A DNA stretch of 48,852 nt from JAIBJN01 sp035461525. Lineage in GTDB: Bacteria > Actinomycetota > Thermoleophilia > Gaiellales > Gaiellaceae. Location: positions 1-48,852 of the forward strand of contig DATHVD010000064.1 in assembly GCA_035461525.1 (NCBI GenBank). Direction: 5' to 3'. Of this stretch, positions 7,044 through 15,635 are shown one piece after another. The translations under genes were made by a program, and so were the position numbers. Position 1 is the first letter of the stretch; each line of letters starts with the position of its first letter. The notes beneath the pieces are model-generated. The model was not told where the DNA came from, did no database searches, and worked only from the letters and a program-made list of their open reading frames with translations.

Positions 7044-8338
7044 CCCGCGGCCAGCAAGCGGGCCGACGAGGTGACCTGGGCTCGCGGCCGCAGGCCGAGC
7101 AGGGCCTCGTCGAGGCGCGCGACGAGCTGCTCGCGCGAGCCCTCGAGAACAGTCTCGACGAGGGCGCGGCGCACCGCGTCCTCCGCGCGAGCGCCCGGGC
7201 CGTCGCCGTCGAGAAGCGCGCGCAGCGCGACGAGCAGCTCCTCGCGGTCGCGCGCCGTCTCGCCGAGGAGCACGGCCGCCCTCATCGCGGCGGCCCACGG
7301 CCCCTCGTCGCAGCCGAGGAGTGTCTCCAGCGCCTCGCGAAGCTCATCGGACCGGTGCGCGCCGGAATGGAAGAGCGCGAGCTCCCAGCGGTCCAGCGCC
7401 TCGAGCAGGTCGTCGGGAGCATCCGCGAGCCTCGTCTGGATCTCGGCCACCAGCGGGGCGCGGAACGTATCGAGGCGCGTCGCCTCCCCCGGGGGCACCT
7501 GGGCGGCGGTCGCGGGCATCGGGCGGACGCCGTAGGGCCGCCAGTCGAGCCGCTCGAAGACAACGGGCCCGGCTGCGATCGCGCCCGGCGTCGCGAGGCG
7601 GAGCGCGCTCACGGCCCGGCCGAACTCGGTCGGAGCGTCGGGAACGCGGCACGCCCGCGAGTCGAGATCGGCCTCGAGCTCGAGGACGAGGGTCCGGTCG
7701 ACCTCGCGGCCCCACGATCGAGGCAGGAGCCGTCCAGCGTCCGGCCAGGAGGCGGTCAGCTCTCCGGCGGCAGCCGGGCGGGCGCGCAGCCCGCGACCGA
7801 GCTCGATCGCCCCGCCGGCTGTGAGCCCGACGAGCGGCGCCAGCGCCGAGTACGCGCGCCGGTCGCCGTAGAGGGAGCGCTCGAGCTCGGCGTACGCCCG
7901 CTCGAAAGCGCCGTCTTCCCAGTCGAAGCCGCCGCAGGTCTCGGCTGTGCGAACGAGCAGCGGGATCACGATCGTGCGCCGGAGCGCCTCGTCCTCGCCG
8001 ATCCGCTCGTCTGCGTGGGCGCTCGCGAAGAGGCCTGCCGACGGCTCGTCCTTGAGCGCGGAGAGTGCCTCGCGGGCATCTTCGCGCAGAGAAAGCCGGC
8101 CTGCGCGCTGCTCGACGAACGAGCCGATGAGCGGCCGGTACTCGTAGAGCGTGGGCCGGTCGGGACCGGCGTGCTCCTCGAGGGCGACCGGAATGTCGGC
8201 GCCGCCTTCGAGCTCGAGCCCGAGGTCGAAGAACGCTCCGAGGCAGAATGCGCGCAGTGCTGCGAAGAGCCCGGGCGACCGGGGATTCGTCCGCGCATCC
8301 CCCGTCGGCGGGCGGCGATCGTGCGTCGGATCGGACAC
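7040..8338 (-). CDS. Uncharacterised 432-residue protein
   Basis: I do not recognise this protein. It is acidic and soluble, with no signal peptide, membrane helix or metal motif. The N-terminal ~30 residues are polar and probably disordered. The middle is rich in acidic and Leu residues. The C-terminal ~110 residues are helical, with ALDRWELALFHSGAHRSDEL then LREALETLLG; this loosely recalls an Apea-like HEPN helical domain, but no RxxxxH motif is obvious and I would not assign it. The GTG start is nine bases after nei2, and its stop is coupled by ATGA to the small membrane protein, so it belongs to the nei2 transcript. Neighbouring repair genes hint at, but do not show, a DNA-related role. 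Confidence 0.75.
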   Translation of the reverse strand: MSDPTHDRRPPTGDARTNPRSPGLFAALRAFCLGAFFDLGLELEGGADIPVALEEHAGPDRPTLYEYRPLIGSFVEQRAGRLSLREDAREALSALKDEPSAGLFASAHADERIGEDEALRRTIVIPLLVRTAETCGGFDWEDGAFERAYAELERSLYGDRRAYSALAPLVGLTAGGAIELGRGLRARPAAAGELTASWPDAGRLLPRSWGREVDRTLVLELEADLDSRACRVPDAPTEFGRAVSALRLATPGAIAAGPVVFERLDWRPYGVRPMPATAAQVPPGEATRLDTFRAPLVAEIQTRLADAPDDLLEALDRWELALFHSGAHRSDELREALETLLGCDEGPWAAAMRAAVLLGETARDREELLVALRALLDGDGPGARAEDAVRRALVETVLEGSREQLVARLDEALLGLRPRAQVTSSARLLAAG

Positions 8339-8347
8339 GCGGAACGG

Positions 8348-9100
8348 TTACGCCCCCGCCCGGCTCGTTCCTGCCTGGCACCTCGGGCACCAGTACGCGA
8401 GGCGGGCCTCGTCGCCCTGCGGACGGGAGGCGATCCGGGCGCCGCAGCGCCTGCAGGGGAGGCCCGCCCTGCGGTAGGCAAGGCGTCGAGTGCGCGGTGC
8501 CCGCATCAGGCGTGCGGCCGCGTCGAGGATCCCGCGCAAGTGGTCGTCGGAGAGCTCCGCGAGCGTGCACAAAGGAGACGTGCGCGCCGCGTGGAGCGCC
8601 TCGGCTCTCCACATGTTGCCGATTCCCGCGACCACGCTCTGGTCAAGCAGCGCTTCTCCGATCTCCCGGCCCTGAGCGACGGCGCGGAGCCTACCGAGCA
8701 TGCCTTCGAGATCGGGCGGATCGTCCAGGATGTCCGGGCCGAGCCGGCGAACCGCCGCTGGCCGCCCTTTGCCAAGCTCGAGAACGGGCCCGTTCCAGAG
8801 AACCGCCTGCAGGGACCGGCCGCGGAGGATGAGCCACGGGAGGCCGAACGGGGTGGCGTCCGCGGCCAGGACGCGCCAGCGGCCGCGCATGCGCAGGTGG
8901 CTGCGGAGGACGTGACCCCCCTCGAAGCCGATCAGGAGGTGCTTTCCGACCGACTCGACGCGCTCGAGCCGGAGGCCGTCGATCCGCTCGGCGAGCCCGA
9001 GGGCCGCGGCCCGGGGATGCGGAGTCTCGACCGCGACGACCTCGCCCTCCATTATGCGAAGCCGCTCGGCGGCGCGACGGAGAGAGTCACCCTCAGGCAC
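8348..9100 (-). CDS. nei2: Fpg/Nei-family DNA glycosylase (Nei2-like)
   Basis: A 250-residue base-excision glycosylase/AP lyase. With the GTG at 9100 as start the protein begins (M)PEGDSLRRAAERL, placing the catalytic Pro2 and Glu3 correctly; longer starts would bury them. The helix-two-turn-helix is QSVVAGIGNMWRAE near residue 152. The C-terminal zinc finger has CRRCG near 211 and CPRC near 234, a C-x2-C...C-x2-C arrangement. PEGD favours Nei2 rather than Fpg. It lies directly downstream of lhr, the same pairing as Rv3297 and Rv3296 in Mycobacterium tuberculosis. Repeat copy B separates the two, and an AGAGGCG sequence serves as ribosome site. Confidence 0.9.
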   Translation of the reverse strand: MPEGDSLRRAAERLRIMEGEVVAVETPHPRAAALGLAERIDGLRLERVESVGKHLLIGFEGGHVLRSHLRMRGRWRVLAADATPFGLPWLILRGRSLQAVLWNGPVLELGKGRPAAVRRLGPDILDDPPDLEGMLGRLRAVAQGREIGEALLDQSVVAGIGNMWRAEALHAARTSPLCTLAELSDDHLRGILDAAARLMRAPRTRRLAYRRAGLPCRRCGARIASRPQGDEARLAYWCPRCQAGTSRAGA

Positions 9101-9172
9101 GATCGCCTCTGCGGGCGCCGTCGGGCGCCGAGCCCGGCTCGTCGGGCGCCGCCGCGCAGTTGCCCACGTTGA

Positions 9173-9253
9173 CACGCTTTTGGCACGATCCGTGTCCCAC
9201 GCGTGCGTATTCCGTCTGTACGCTCGAAAGCGGGTGGTGGGCTGGGGTGCCCC
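9173..9253 (+). repeat. Dispersed 81-bp repeat, copy B
   Basis: Left arm CACGCTTTTGGCACGATCC, centre CCACGCGTGCGT, then TACGCTCGAAAGCGGGTGG and the terminal GGGGTGCCCC. It is nearly identical to copy C (33515) over its last ~40 bases. It lies between lhr and nei2 on the strand opposite to both genes. Confidence 0.9.
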
Positions 9254-9295
9254 GAAGGACAATGCGGAGCTTCGGACGGGCGCCGAGCCGAAGGG

Positions 9296-12200
9296 TCACG
9301 ACCGCAGGACCGCGCGCCTGGGGCCCGCGAGGAAGCCCGCTTCCACGAGCAGCGGCATCGCCTCCGTCTCGCCGACCGGGCGTCCGTCGAACCGCTCCAC
9401 GGCCAGCCGTTTCAGGCCGTGACGCCGGGCATGCTCGACCAGCGCGCCCAGTACCGCCCGAAGCCACCCATCCTCCGGGTCGCGGAGGGGCACGAGCGAG
9501 CGCCCGCCTCGCTCGACGAAGAGCGCAGGCTCGCCGCCGAGCAGCACGACATGCGCGCCCGCGACCCGGGCCGCCCGCGCGCCCGAGCGCTTCGGCCACG
9601 GAAGGGCGGCGCCGTACGGCTGGGCCGGGTCGGCGGCGGCCAGGACGAGCGGCCGCTCCGGCTCGCCCGTCTCCCGGAGGCGCTCGACCGCCCCCGGTAA
9701 CGCGAACTGTGCGCCGCCGAGGCCTTCGACGAAGTACCCGCGCCGGCAGACTCCCAGCGTCTCGAGCCTCCGCAGCTCCCGGTAGACGGGGGCGTACCCG
9801 CCCGGAATCCCCTCGGCGCGGACGCCGTCGCGGGTGACGACGCCCTGCCGCTCGAGCAGGAGCTCGGCGAGCGCCCGCGGGTCGGGCGCTCCAGGGAAGA
9901 GCCCGGCGGTCGACGACCAGCGGCCCTGCGTGGCCGTGATCGCGTTCGAGCGGGCGCGCGAGAACCGCCGCGGGGGCCGTGCGGGCCGCGGCGCCTGGAA
10001 GCGCCGGCTCGCCCGCAGAGGCTGCCAGGCATCGTTCGTCGCCTCGCCCGCCCAGACGAGATCCCAGAGGGCGGGCAGGGCAACCTCGCCCTCGAGCCCT
10101 GTCTCACGGAGCAGGTCGAACCAGAAGACCGCGCCCGTGCGGAGCGCCGCGCGGATCGCCTCGTGCGCCGCGCCCTCTGGGGCGGGAAGCGCACCGGGCC
10201 GGCCGAGCGCCGGAGCGTCGTCCCGGAAGTAGAGCGCGACCCGCTCGAGGCCCGCGCCGACCCAGACGACCTCGCCGGAGGCGCAAAGCTGGTCGAGCAG
10301 CGCCGGCTGGAAGCCGGGGACGCGCCGGGGAAGCACGTCGCTCTCCCAAAGGGGGACCGGCAGCGAGAGGCCCTGCAGCGGAACGAGCGCCTCGCGGAGC
10401 GTCGCTCGGCGGTCGACGCCCTGCCAGGCGGGGAGAAAGCGTCCGAGCGCCTCCGGGTCGGCGGGCTCGACCTCGCTCCGCAGCCGCGCGAGGCTCGCGC
10501 GCCGGAGCCGCCGCAGGACGTCGGGGTCGCACCACTCGCGCTCGGACCCTCCGGGGCGGAGCTCGCCGCGGACGAGATCGAGTTCGGCGAGAACGCTCTG
10601 GGCCCGGTCGGCGTCGAGGCCGAAGCGGTGCGCGGCCTCGGCCGTCGTGAAGGGGCCGCGCCCGCGCGCGAAGCGGCGCAGGATCCACCCGAGCGGGTCG
10701 GGCCCGCCGTCGAGGTAGGCGTCCGGCAGACCGGCGGGCGGCATCGCGCCGAGCGCGTCGCGGTAGCGCCCTGCGTCTTCCGCTGCGATGAGCCGCTCCC
10801 CGCCGGCGATCCTGATTCGTACGGCGCGTCGCTCCGTCTCGAGCACCCCGGCCAGGGCCTCGTCGTACTCGCCCGGCGCCAGGTCGCCGCGGCGGAGCAG
10901 CACGTCGTGGAGCGCGTCGGGGCTTCCGGCCGACCCGCGGAGCTCGGTCTCGACCTGCTCGACCGCCGCCGGGTCGATCAGGTCGCGGAGCTCCTCCTGG
11001 CCCAGGAGCTCCCGAAGGAGCTCGCGGTCAAGCGAGAGCGCCTGGGCGCGACGTTCGGCCAGCGGCGTGTCGTCTTCGTACATGTACGTGGCGACGTAGT
11101 CGAAGAGGAGCGAGGACGCATACGGCGAGGCGGTCGCCGTCTCCACTTCGACGAGGTCGATCTGCCGCCCGCGCAGCGCGGCGAGGAGCGCTCGCAGGGA
11201 CGGCAGGTCGAAGACGTCCTGCAGACACTCGCGGTACGTCTCGAGCACGACCGGGAAGTCGGGGTAGCGCCGCGCGACCTGGAGCAGCCCCTGCGCCTTG
11301 AGCCGCTGCTGCCAGAGCGGCGTGCGCTGCCCGGGGCGACGGCGAGGGATGAGGAGGGCGCGGGCGGCGTTCTCGCGGAAGCGGGCGCCGAAGAGCGCGG
11401 TGCCGCCGAGCTCCGCGACCACGAGGTCCTCGAGGTCGTCGGGCGCGACGACGATCTCGTCGACGGGCGGGGGCGCGTCGGCGTCGGGTAGGTGGAGCGC
11501 AATGCCGTCATCGGACCAGATCACGTTCACCTCGAGGCCGAGGGACTCGCGCAGCCTCGCCCCGAGCGCGAGCGCCCAGGGGGCGTGCACGCGGCCGCCG
11601 AACGGCGTCAGGACGCAGAGCCGCCAGTCGCCGATCTCGTCCCGGAAGCGCTCGACGACGACCGTTCGGTCCGACGGAAGGGCACCCGTGGCCTGCTCCT
11701 GCTCTCGCAGGAAGGTGAGCAGGTTGCCGGCAGCCCGCGGGTCGAGGTCGTGCTCGGTCTCGAGGCGGCGGCGCGCGCCGTCGTCATCGAGCGCGACGAG
11801 CCGGCGGGCCGTCCGGCCGATCGCCTCCCCGAGCTCGTACGGCCGGCCGATCCCCTCGCCCTTCCAGAAGGGGACGAGGCCGGGGACGCCCGGCGCCGGC
11901 GAGACGAGCACGCGGTCGTGGGTGATCTCCTCGATGCGCCAGGTCGAGGCGCCGAGGAGGAAGGTCTGGCCCTGGCGCGCCTCGTAGACCATCTCCTCGT
12001 CGAGCTCGCCGACCCGGCCGCCGCCGTCGACGAGATAGACACCGAAGAGGCCGCGGTCGGGGATCGTGCCGGCGTTCGTGACGGCGAGCCGGCGGGCGCC
12101 CTCGCGGCCGCGCACGAGGCCGGCGACCCGGTCCCAGACGATCCGCGGGCGCAGCTCGGCGAACTCCTCCGAGGGGTACCGGCCCGCGAGCATGTCGAGG

Positions 12201-13489
12201 ACGTTCTCGAGCTGGCGGCGCTCGAGGTCGCGGAACGGCCACGCGCGGCGGACCAGCTCGTGGAGCTCGTCGACCGCGATCTCCTCCTGCGCGCAGAGCG
12301 CGACGATCTGCTGGGCCAGGACGTCGAGCGGGTTTCGCGGCACGCGCGTCTCCTCGATCAGGCCCTCCTTCATCCGCTGCACGACGACGGCGGATTCGAG
12401 CAAGTCGGCGCGGAACTTCGGGAAGATGCGTCCCTTCGACGCCTCGTCGAGCCGATGGCCCGCGCGGCCGATCCGCTGGAGCCCGCGCGCGACCGCCTTC
12501 GGCGACTCGACTTGGACGACCAGGTCGACCGCGCCCATGTCGATACCGAGCTCGAGCGAGGAGGTGGCGACGAGGCACGGGATCGCGCCTTTCTTGAGGA
12601 GCTCCTCGACCTCGATCCGCTGCTCGCGCGCAAGCGAGCCGTGGTGGGCGCGCGCGATCTCCTCCTCGGCGAGCTCGTTCAGCCTGAGCGCCAGGCGTTC
12701 GGCGAGCCTGCGGTTGTTGACGAAGACGATCGTCGAGCGGTGCTCGCGCACGAGGTCGAGGAGCGCCGGGTAGATCGACGGCCAGATCGAGCCCCCCTCC
12801 CCCGGCTCGCGCATGTCCTCCACGGGCACGACGACTCGGAGGTCGAGCTCCTTGCGCGTGCCGGCGTCGACGAGCTCGATCGGTCTCCCGCCGGAGACGA
12901 ACCGCCCGATCTCCTCGAGCGGGCGCTGCGTCGCGGAGAGACCGACGCGCTGGATCGGCTCTCCCACCAGTCGCTCGAGGCGCTCGAGGCTGAGCGCGAG
13001 GTGCGCGCCCCGCTTGGAGCCCGCGACGGCGTGCGCCTCGTCCACGATCGCGACCCGGACGGAGCGCAGAGCCTCCTGCGCCCGGGAGGTCAGCATGAGG
13101 AAGAGCGACTCCGGGGTCGTGATGAGGATGTCGGGAGGCGTCCGGAGCATCGCGGCGCGCTCCCTGGGAGGCGTGTCCCCCGTGCGGACGGCGACCGACA
13201 GCTCGGAGCCGATCCCGGCGAGCGGGCCGCGGAGGTTGCGCTCGACGTCGTAGTTCAGCGCCTTGAGCGGGCTCACGTACAGGACCTGGGTACCCTCGCC
13301 GGGGCGAGCGCGGTCGAGCGCCCACAGGAAGGCGGCGAGCGTCTTTCCGGACCCGGTCGGAGCCTGGATGAGGACGCTGGCGCCCGACGCGATCGCGGGC
13401 CAGCCGCGCTCCTGGGCCGGAGTCGGGGCGTCGAAGGTTCGCTCGAACCAGTCGCGGACGCCCGGGCTGAAGAGCGCGGGGGAGCTCAC
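9296..13489 (-). CDS. lhr: Lhr-type large superfamily 2 helicase
   Basis: A 1397-residue ATP-dependent helicase. Motif I is APTGSGKTLAAFLWA near residue 41, and motif II is VDEAHAVAGSKRGAHL near 147, typical of Lhr (DEAH box). Motif III-like SATQRP, motif VI QRIGRAGHR near 337 and the Lhr core winged-helix region follow. The ~500-residue C-terminal part is the actinobacterial Lhr-CTD, close to the usual ~1500-residue length. I chose the GTG at 13489, where the protein begins SSPALFSPGVRDWF; the ATG at 13561 lies inside a repeat. A TACCCT box lies six bases before this GTG. Mycobacterial Lhr unwinds RNA:DNA hybrids in repair; the same role is likely here given nei2 downstream. Confidence 0.93.
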   Translation of the reverse strand: MSSPALFSPGVRDWFERTFDAPTPAQERGWPAIASGASVLIQAPTGSGKTLAAFLWALDRARPGEGTQVLYVSPLKALNYDVERNLRGPLAGIGSELSVAVRTGDTPPRERAAMLRTPPDILITTPESLFLMLTSRAQEALRSVRVAIVDEAHAVAGSKRGAHLALSLERLERLVGEPIQRVGLSATQRPLEEIGRFVSGGRPIELVDAGTRKELDLRVVVPVEDMREPGEGGSIWPSIYPALLDLVREHRSTIVFVNNRRLAERLALRLNELAEEEIARAHHGSLAREQRIEVEELLKKGAIPCLVATSSLELGIDMGAVDLVVQVESPKAVARGLQRIGRAGHRLDEASKGRIFPKFRADLLESAVVVQRMKEGLIEETRVPRNPLDVLAQQIVALCAQEEIAVDELHELVRRAWPFRDLERRQLENVLDMLAGRYPSEEFAELRPRIVWDRVAGLVRGREGARRLAVTNAGTIPDRGLFGVYLVDGGGRVGELDEEMVYEARQGQTFLLGASTWRIEEITHDRVLVSPAPGVPGLVPFWKGEGIGRPYELGEAIGRTARRLVALDDDGARRRLETEHDLDPRAAGNLLTFLREQEQATGALPSDRTVVVERFRDEIGDWRLCVLTPFGGRVHAPWALALGARLRESLGLEVNVIWSDDGIALHLPDADAPPPVDEIVVAPDDLEDLVVAELGGTALFGARFRENAARALLIPRRRPGQRTPLWQQRLKAQGLLQVARRYPDFPVVLETYRECLQDVFDLPSLRALLAALRGRQIDLVEVETATASPYASSLLFDYVATYMYEDDTPLAERRAQALSLDRELLRELLGQEELRDLIDPAAVEQVETELRGSAGSPDALHDVLLRRGDLAPGEYDEALAGVLETERRAVRIRIAGGERLIAAEDAGRYRDALGAMPPAGLPDAYLDGGPDPLGWILRRFARGRGPFTTAEAAHRFGLDADRAQSVLAELDLVRGELRPGGSEREWCDPDVLRRLRRASLARLRSEVEPADPEALGRFLPAWQGVDRRATLREALVPLQGLSLPVPLWESDVLPRRVPGFQPALLDQLCASGEVVWVGAGLERVALYFRDDAPALGRPGALPAPEGAAHEAIRAALRTGAVFWFDLLRETGLEGEVALPALWDLVWAGEATNDAWQPLRASRRFQAPRPARPPRRFSRARSNAITATQGRWSSTAGLFPGAPDPRALAELLLERQGVVTRDGVRAEGIPGGYAPVYRELRRLETLGVCRRGYFVEGLGGAQFALPGAVERLRETGEPERPLVLAAADPAQPYGAALPWPKRSGARAARVAGAHVVLLGGEPALFVERGGRSLVPLRDPEDGWLRAVLGALVEHARRHGLKRLAVERFDGRPVGETEAMPLLVEAGFLAGPRRAVLRS

Positions 13490-13553
13490 GACCCCAGGGT
13501 ACTTCCTGGCGGATGCGCTACCGGGCGGGCTCTCCGTCAACGCACCTACGAAT

Positions 13554-13635
13554 GGGGCCACCCCGGACCACCACCCGCTTTCGAGTCTACTCCCGAAGAG
13601 CGCGCGCGTGGTGCACGCTTCGCGCCGACTCTTCG
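13554..13635 (-). repeat. Dispersed 81-bp repeat, copy E
   Basis: On the minus strand this shows GCACCACGCGCGCG, then GACTCGAAAGCGGGTGG, TGGTCC and the terminal GGGGTGGCCCC. It lies in the gap between divergent lhr and the HhH-GPD gene, pointing towards lhr. The left ~20 bases are less conserved than in copies B and C. Confidence 0.85.
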
Positions 13636-13662
13636 CAGACCTGCGACAGAATTCCGCGCGAC

Positions 13663-13668
13663 TAGAAT
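13663..13668 (+). promoter_or_regulatory. TAGAAT -10 box for the HhH-GPD gene
   Basis: TAGAAT ends six bases before the ATG at 13675 and there is no Shine-Dalgarno between them. A CTGCGA sequence sits about 16 bases upstream as a weak -35. The arrangement predicts a leaderless transcript. Confidence 0.55.
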
Positions 13669-13674
13669 CTCGCC

Positions 13675-14250
13675 ATGGCAGCCACGCGCCCGACGCACCT
13701 CCACTTCACCGGGGACGACGAGGCCGACCGCCTGCTCGCGGACGAGCCGCTCGCTCTCCTCATCGGGTTTGTGCTCGACCAGCAGGTTCTCGTGCAGAAG
13801 GCGTTTTCGGGGCCGCTCGAGCTTCGGCGACGGCTCGGCATCCTTGATGCCACCGCAATCGCCGCGCTCGATCCCGCCCGGCTCGAGGAAGCGTTCCGGG
13901 AGAAGCCGGCCCTCCACCGGTACCCGGGCGCGATGTCGCGCCGCGTGCAGGATCTCTGCGCCACGATCGCAGAGGAGTACGGAGGCCGGGCCGAGCGCGT
14001 CTGGCTCGAGGCCGAGAGCGGCGAGGAGTTGGAGCGACGCCTGCTGGCACTCCCCGGGATCGGGCCGATGAAGGCCCGGTCGCTGCTCGCGATCCTCGGG
14101 AAGCGCTTCGGCGTTCGCCCAACCGGGTGGAACCACGTCGCTCCGAGCCACCCGACCCTCGGCGACGTGGACTCGCCGGAGGCGCTCGAGGCCTACCAGG
14201 CGTGGAAGCGCGACTACAAGGCCTCGCAGCGGAGCGCCCGCGCCACGTAG
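13675..14250 (+). CDS. HhH-GPD-type base-excision repair protein
   Basis: A 191-residue protein. DQQVLVQKAFSGP near residue 35 and the helix-hairpin-helix LPGIGPMKARSLLAILG near 126 are typical of the short actinobacterial HhH-GPD glycosylase-like family. No four-Cys iron-sulfur loop (as in MutY/Nth) is present. The C-terminal segment containing GWNHVAPSHPTLGDVDSPE is characteristic of this group. Substrate is unknown. It is divergent from lhr across repeat copy E and forms a repair group with lhr and nei2. Its TAG stop abuts the stop of the convergent acyl-CoA dehydrogenase gene with no spacer. Confidence 0.85.
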   Translation: MAATRPTHLHFTGDDEADRLLADEPLALLIGFVLDQQVLVQKAFSGPLELRRRLGILDATAIAALDPARLEEAFREKPALHRYPGAMSRRVQDLCATIAEEYGGRAERVWLEAESGEELERRLLALPGIGPMKARSLLAILGKRFGVRPTGWNHVAPSHPTLGDVDSPEALEAYQAWKRDYKASQRSARAT

Positions 14251-15426
14251 CTACGCGACGCCGGCGAGCGCGGACGCCCGCGCCTCGCGCACCATCTCGC
14301 GCGCGATCACGATCCGCTGGATCTCCTGCGTGCCCTCGTAGATCTGCGTGATCTTCGCGTCGCGCATCATCCGCTCGACGGGGTACTCCCGCATGTAGCC
14401 GTAGCCGCCGAGGATCTGCACCGCCTCCGTGGTCACCTCCATGGCTGCGTCCCCGCAGGCGAGCTTCGCCATCGCGGAGAGCTTCGTGAGTGGCTCGATG
14501 CCCTCGTCGATCGCCATCCCGACCTTGTAGAGAAGGCCGCGCGCTGCCTCGCACTTCGTCTCCATCTCGGCGAGCTTCGCGGCGATGAGCTGATGCTGCG
14601 CGATCGGCTTTCCCATCGTCTCGCGGGTCTTGGCGTAGTCGAGGGCGTAGTCGGTCGCACCCTGTGCGATCCCGAGCGCCTGTGCGGCGATGCCCGGCCG
14701 CGAGCGGTCGAGCACCCGCATCGCCACCTTGAAGCCCTCTCCGTCCTCGCCGATCCGGTTCTCGACAGGGACTCGGCACTCGTTGAGGAAGATCTCCCCG
14801 GTGGTCGATCCCTTGATGCCCATCTTCGGCTCGATTCGCCCGACCTCGAAGCCCGGGTAGTCGGCCTCGACGAGGAAGGCGGAGATTCCAGCGTGCCCCG
14901 CGGAGGGGTCGGTCTTGGCGAAGACGACGTAGAGGCCGGCGACGCCCGCGTTAGTGATGAAGCGCTTGGAGCCGTCGAGGACGTAGGCGTCTCCGTCCCG
15001 TCGCGCCTCCGTCCGCATGGCCGCGGCATCTGAGCCCGATCCGGGCTCGGTGAGTGCATAGGCGGGGAGCCACTCCCCGCTTGCGAGTCGCGGGAGGTAG
15101 CGCTCCTTCTGCTCTTCCGTGCCGTCGTTCTTGATCGCGAGAGCGCCGAGCTCCTGGAGCGCGAGAATCAGGCCCGTCGTGGCGCACACCTTGGAGATCT
15201 CCTCGATCGCCACGAGCACCATGAGCGTCCCCGTGCCCGTCCCTCCGAAGCGCTCCTCGAAGGGGAGGCCGAGGATCTCGTGCTCGCGGAGGAGCGCGAC
15301 CATGTCCCACGGGAACTCGCCGGTCTCGTCGATCTCGGCCGCGCGCGGGGCGATCCGCTCGCGCGCGAGCGTCCGGATCAGGTCGCGGATCTCGTGCTGC
15401 TCGTCGGTGAGCGGCTCGAAGGGCAC
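14251..15426 (-). CDS. Acyl-CoA dehydrogenase
   Basis: A 391-residue flavoprotein of normal length that oxidises acyl-CoA to enoyl-CoA, passing electrons to electron-transfer flavoprotein. AYALTEPGSGSDAAAM is the FAD/substrate signature, and the C-terminal QILGGYGYMREYPVERMMRD and QIYEGTQEIQR blocks carry the catalytic-base Glu (of YEGT) near residue 363. Chain-length preference cannot be read reliably. It appears to be transcribed alone, with repeat copy D just upstream and the HhH-GPD gene convergent. Confidence 0.95.
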   Translation of the reverse strand: MPFEPLTDEQHEIRDLIRTLARERIAPRAAEIDETGEFPWDMVALLREHEILGLPFEERFGGTGTGTLMVLVAIEEISKVCATTGLILALQELGALAIKNDGTEEQKERYLPRLASGEWLPAYALTEPGSGSDAAAMRTEARRDGDAYVLDGSKRFITNAGVAGLYVVFAKTDPSAGHAGISAFLVEADYPGFEVGRIEPKMGIKGSTTGEIFLNECRVPVENRIGEDGEGFKVAMRVLDRSRPGIAAQALGIAQGATDYALDYAKTRETMGKPIAQHQLIAAKLAEMETKCEAARGLLYKVGMAIDEGIEPLTKLSAMAKLACGDAAMEVTTEAVQILGGYGYMREYPVERMMRDAKITQIYEGTQEIQRIVIAREMVREARASALAGVA

Positions 15427-15516
15427 GGGAGGATTCTACGGCGTCGGGTCGCCGCGAGGCCGCGCGTGCGGCCCACCCCAACCCGACGTCCCCGAGGAGC
15501 TTTCGACCCGACTGGC

Positions 15517-15597
15517 GACGAACTCGGCACACGACGCGCGCCACACACGCGCTTCTCCGCGGTACGCTCGAAAGCGGGTGGTGGGCCGGGGTGCCCC
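15517..15597 (+). repeat. Dispersed 81-bp repeat, copy D
   Basis: GACGAACTCGGCAC, CCACACACGCGC, then GTACGCTCGAAAGCGGGTGG, GGGCC and the terminal GGGGTGCCCC. The right 40 bases are nearly identical to copies B and C; the left arm is diverged. It lies between the acyl-CoA dehydrogenase start and the end of the propeller gene. Confidence 0.88.
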
Positions 15598-15635
15598 AGG
15601 AAAGACGGGCCCTCGACGACTGGGCCGACCGCCGC

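Noticed and set aside
9180..9200. Sigma-54-like TGGCACG sequence in repeat copy B
   Set aside because: The -12 element (TTGC) is missing at the required spacing in this and every other copy, and the -24-like bases vary among copies, so this is part of the repeat and not a promoter.
11492..14071. Long open frame (859 codons) antisense to lhr
   Set aside because: It is a mirror of the GC-rich lhr codons, has charged low-complexity sequence with no motif, and crosses the intergenic repeat.
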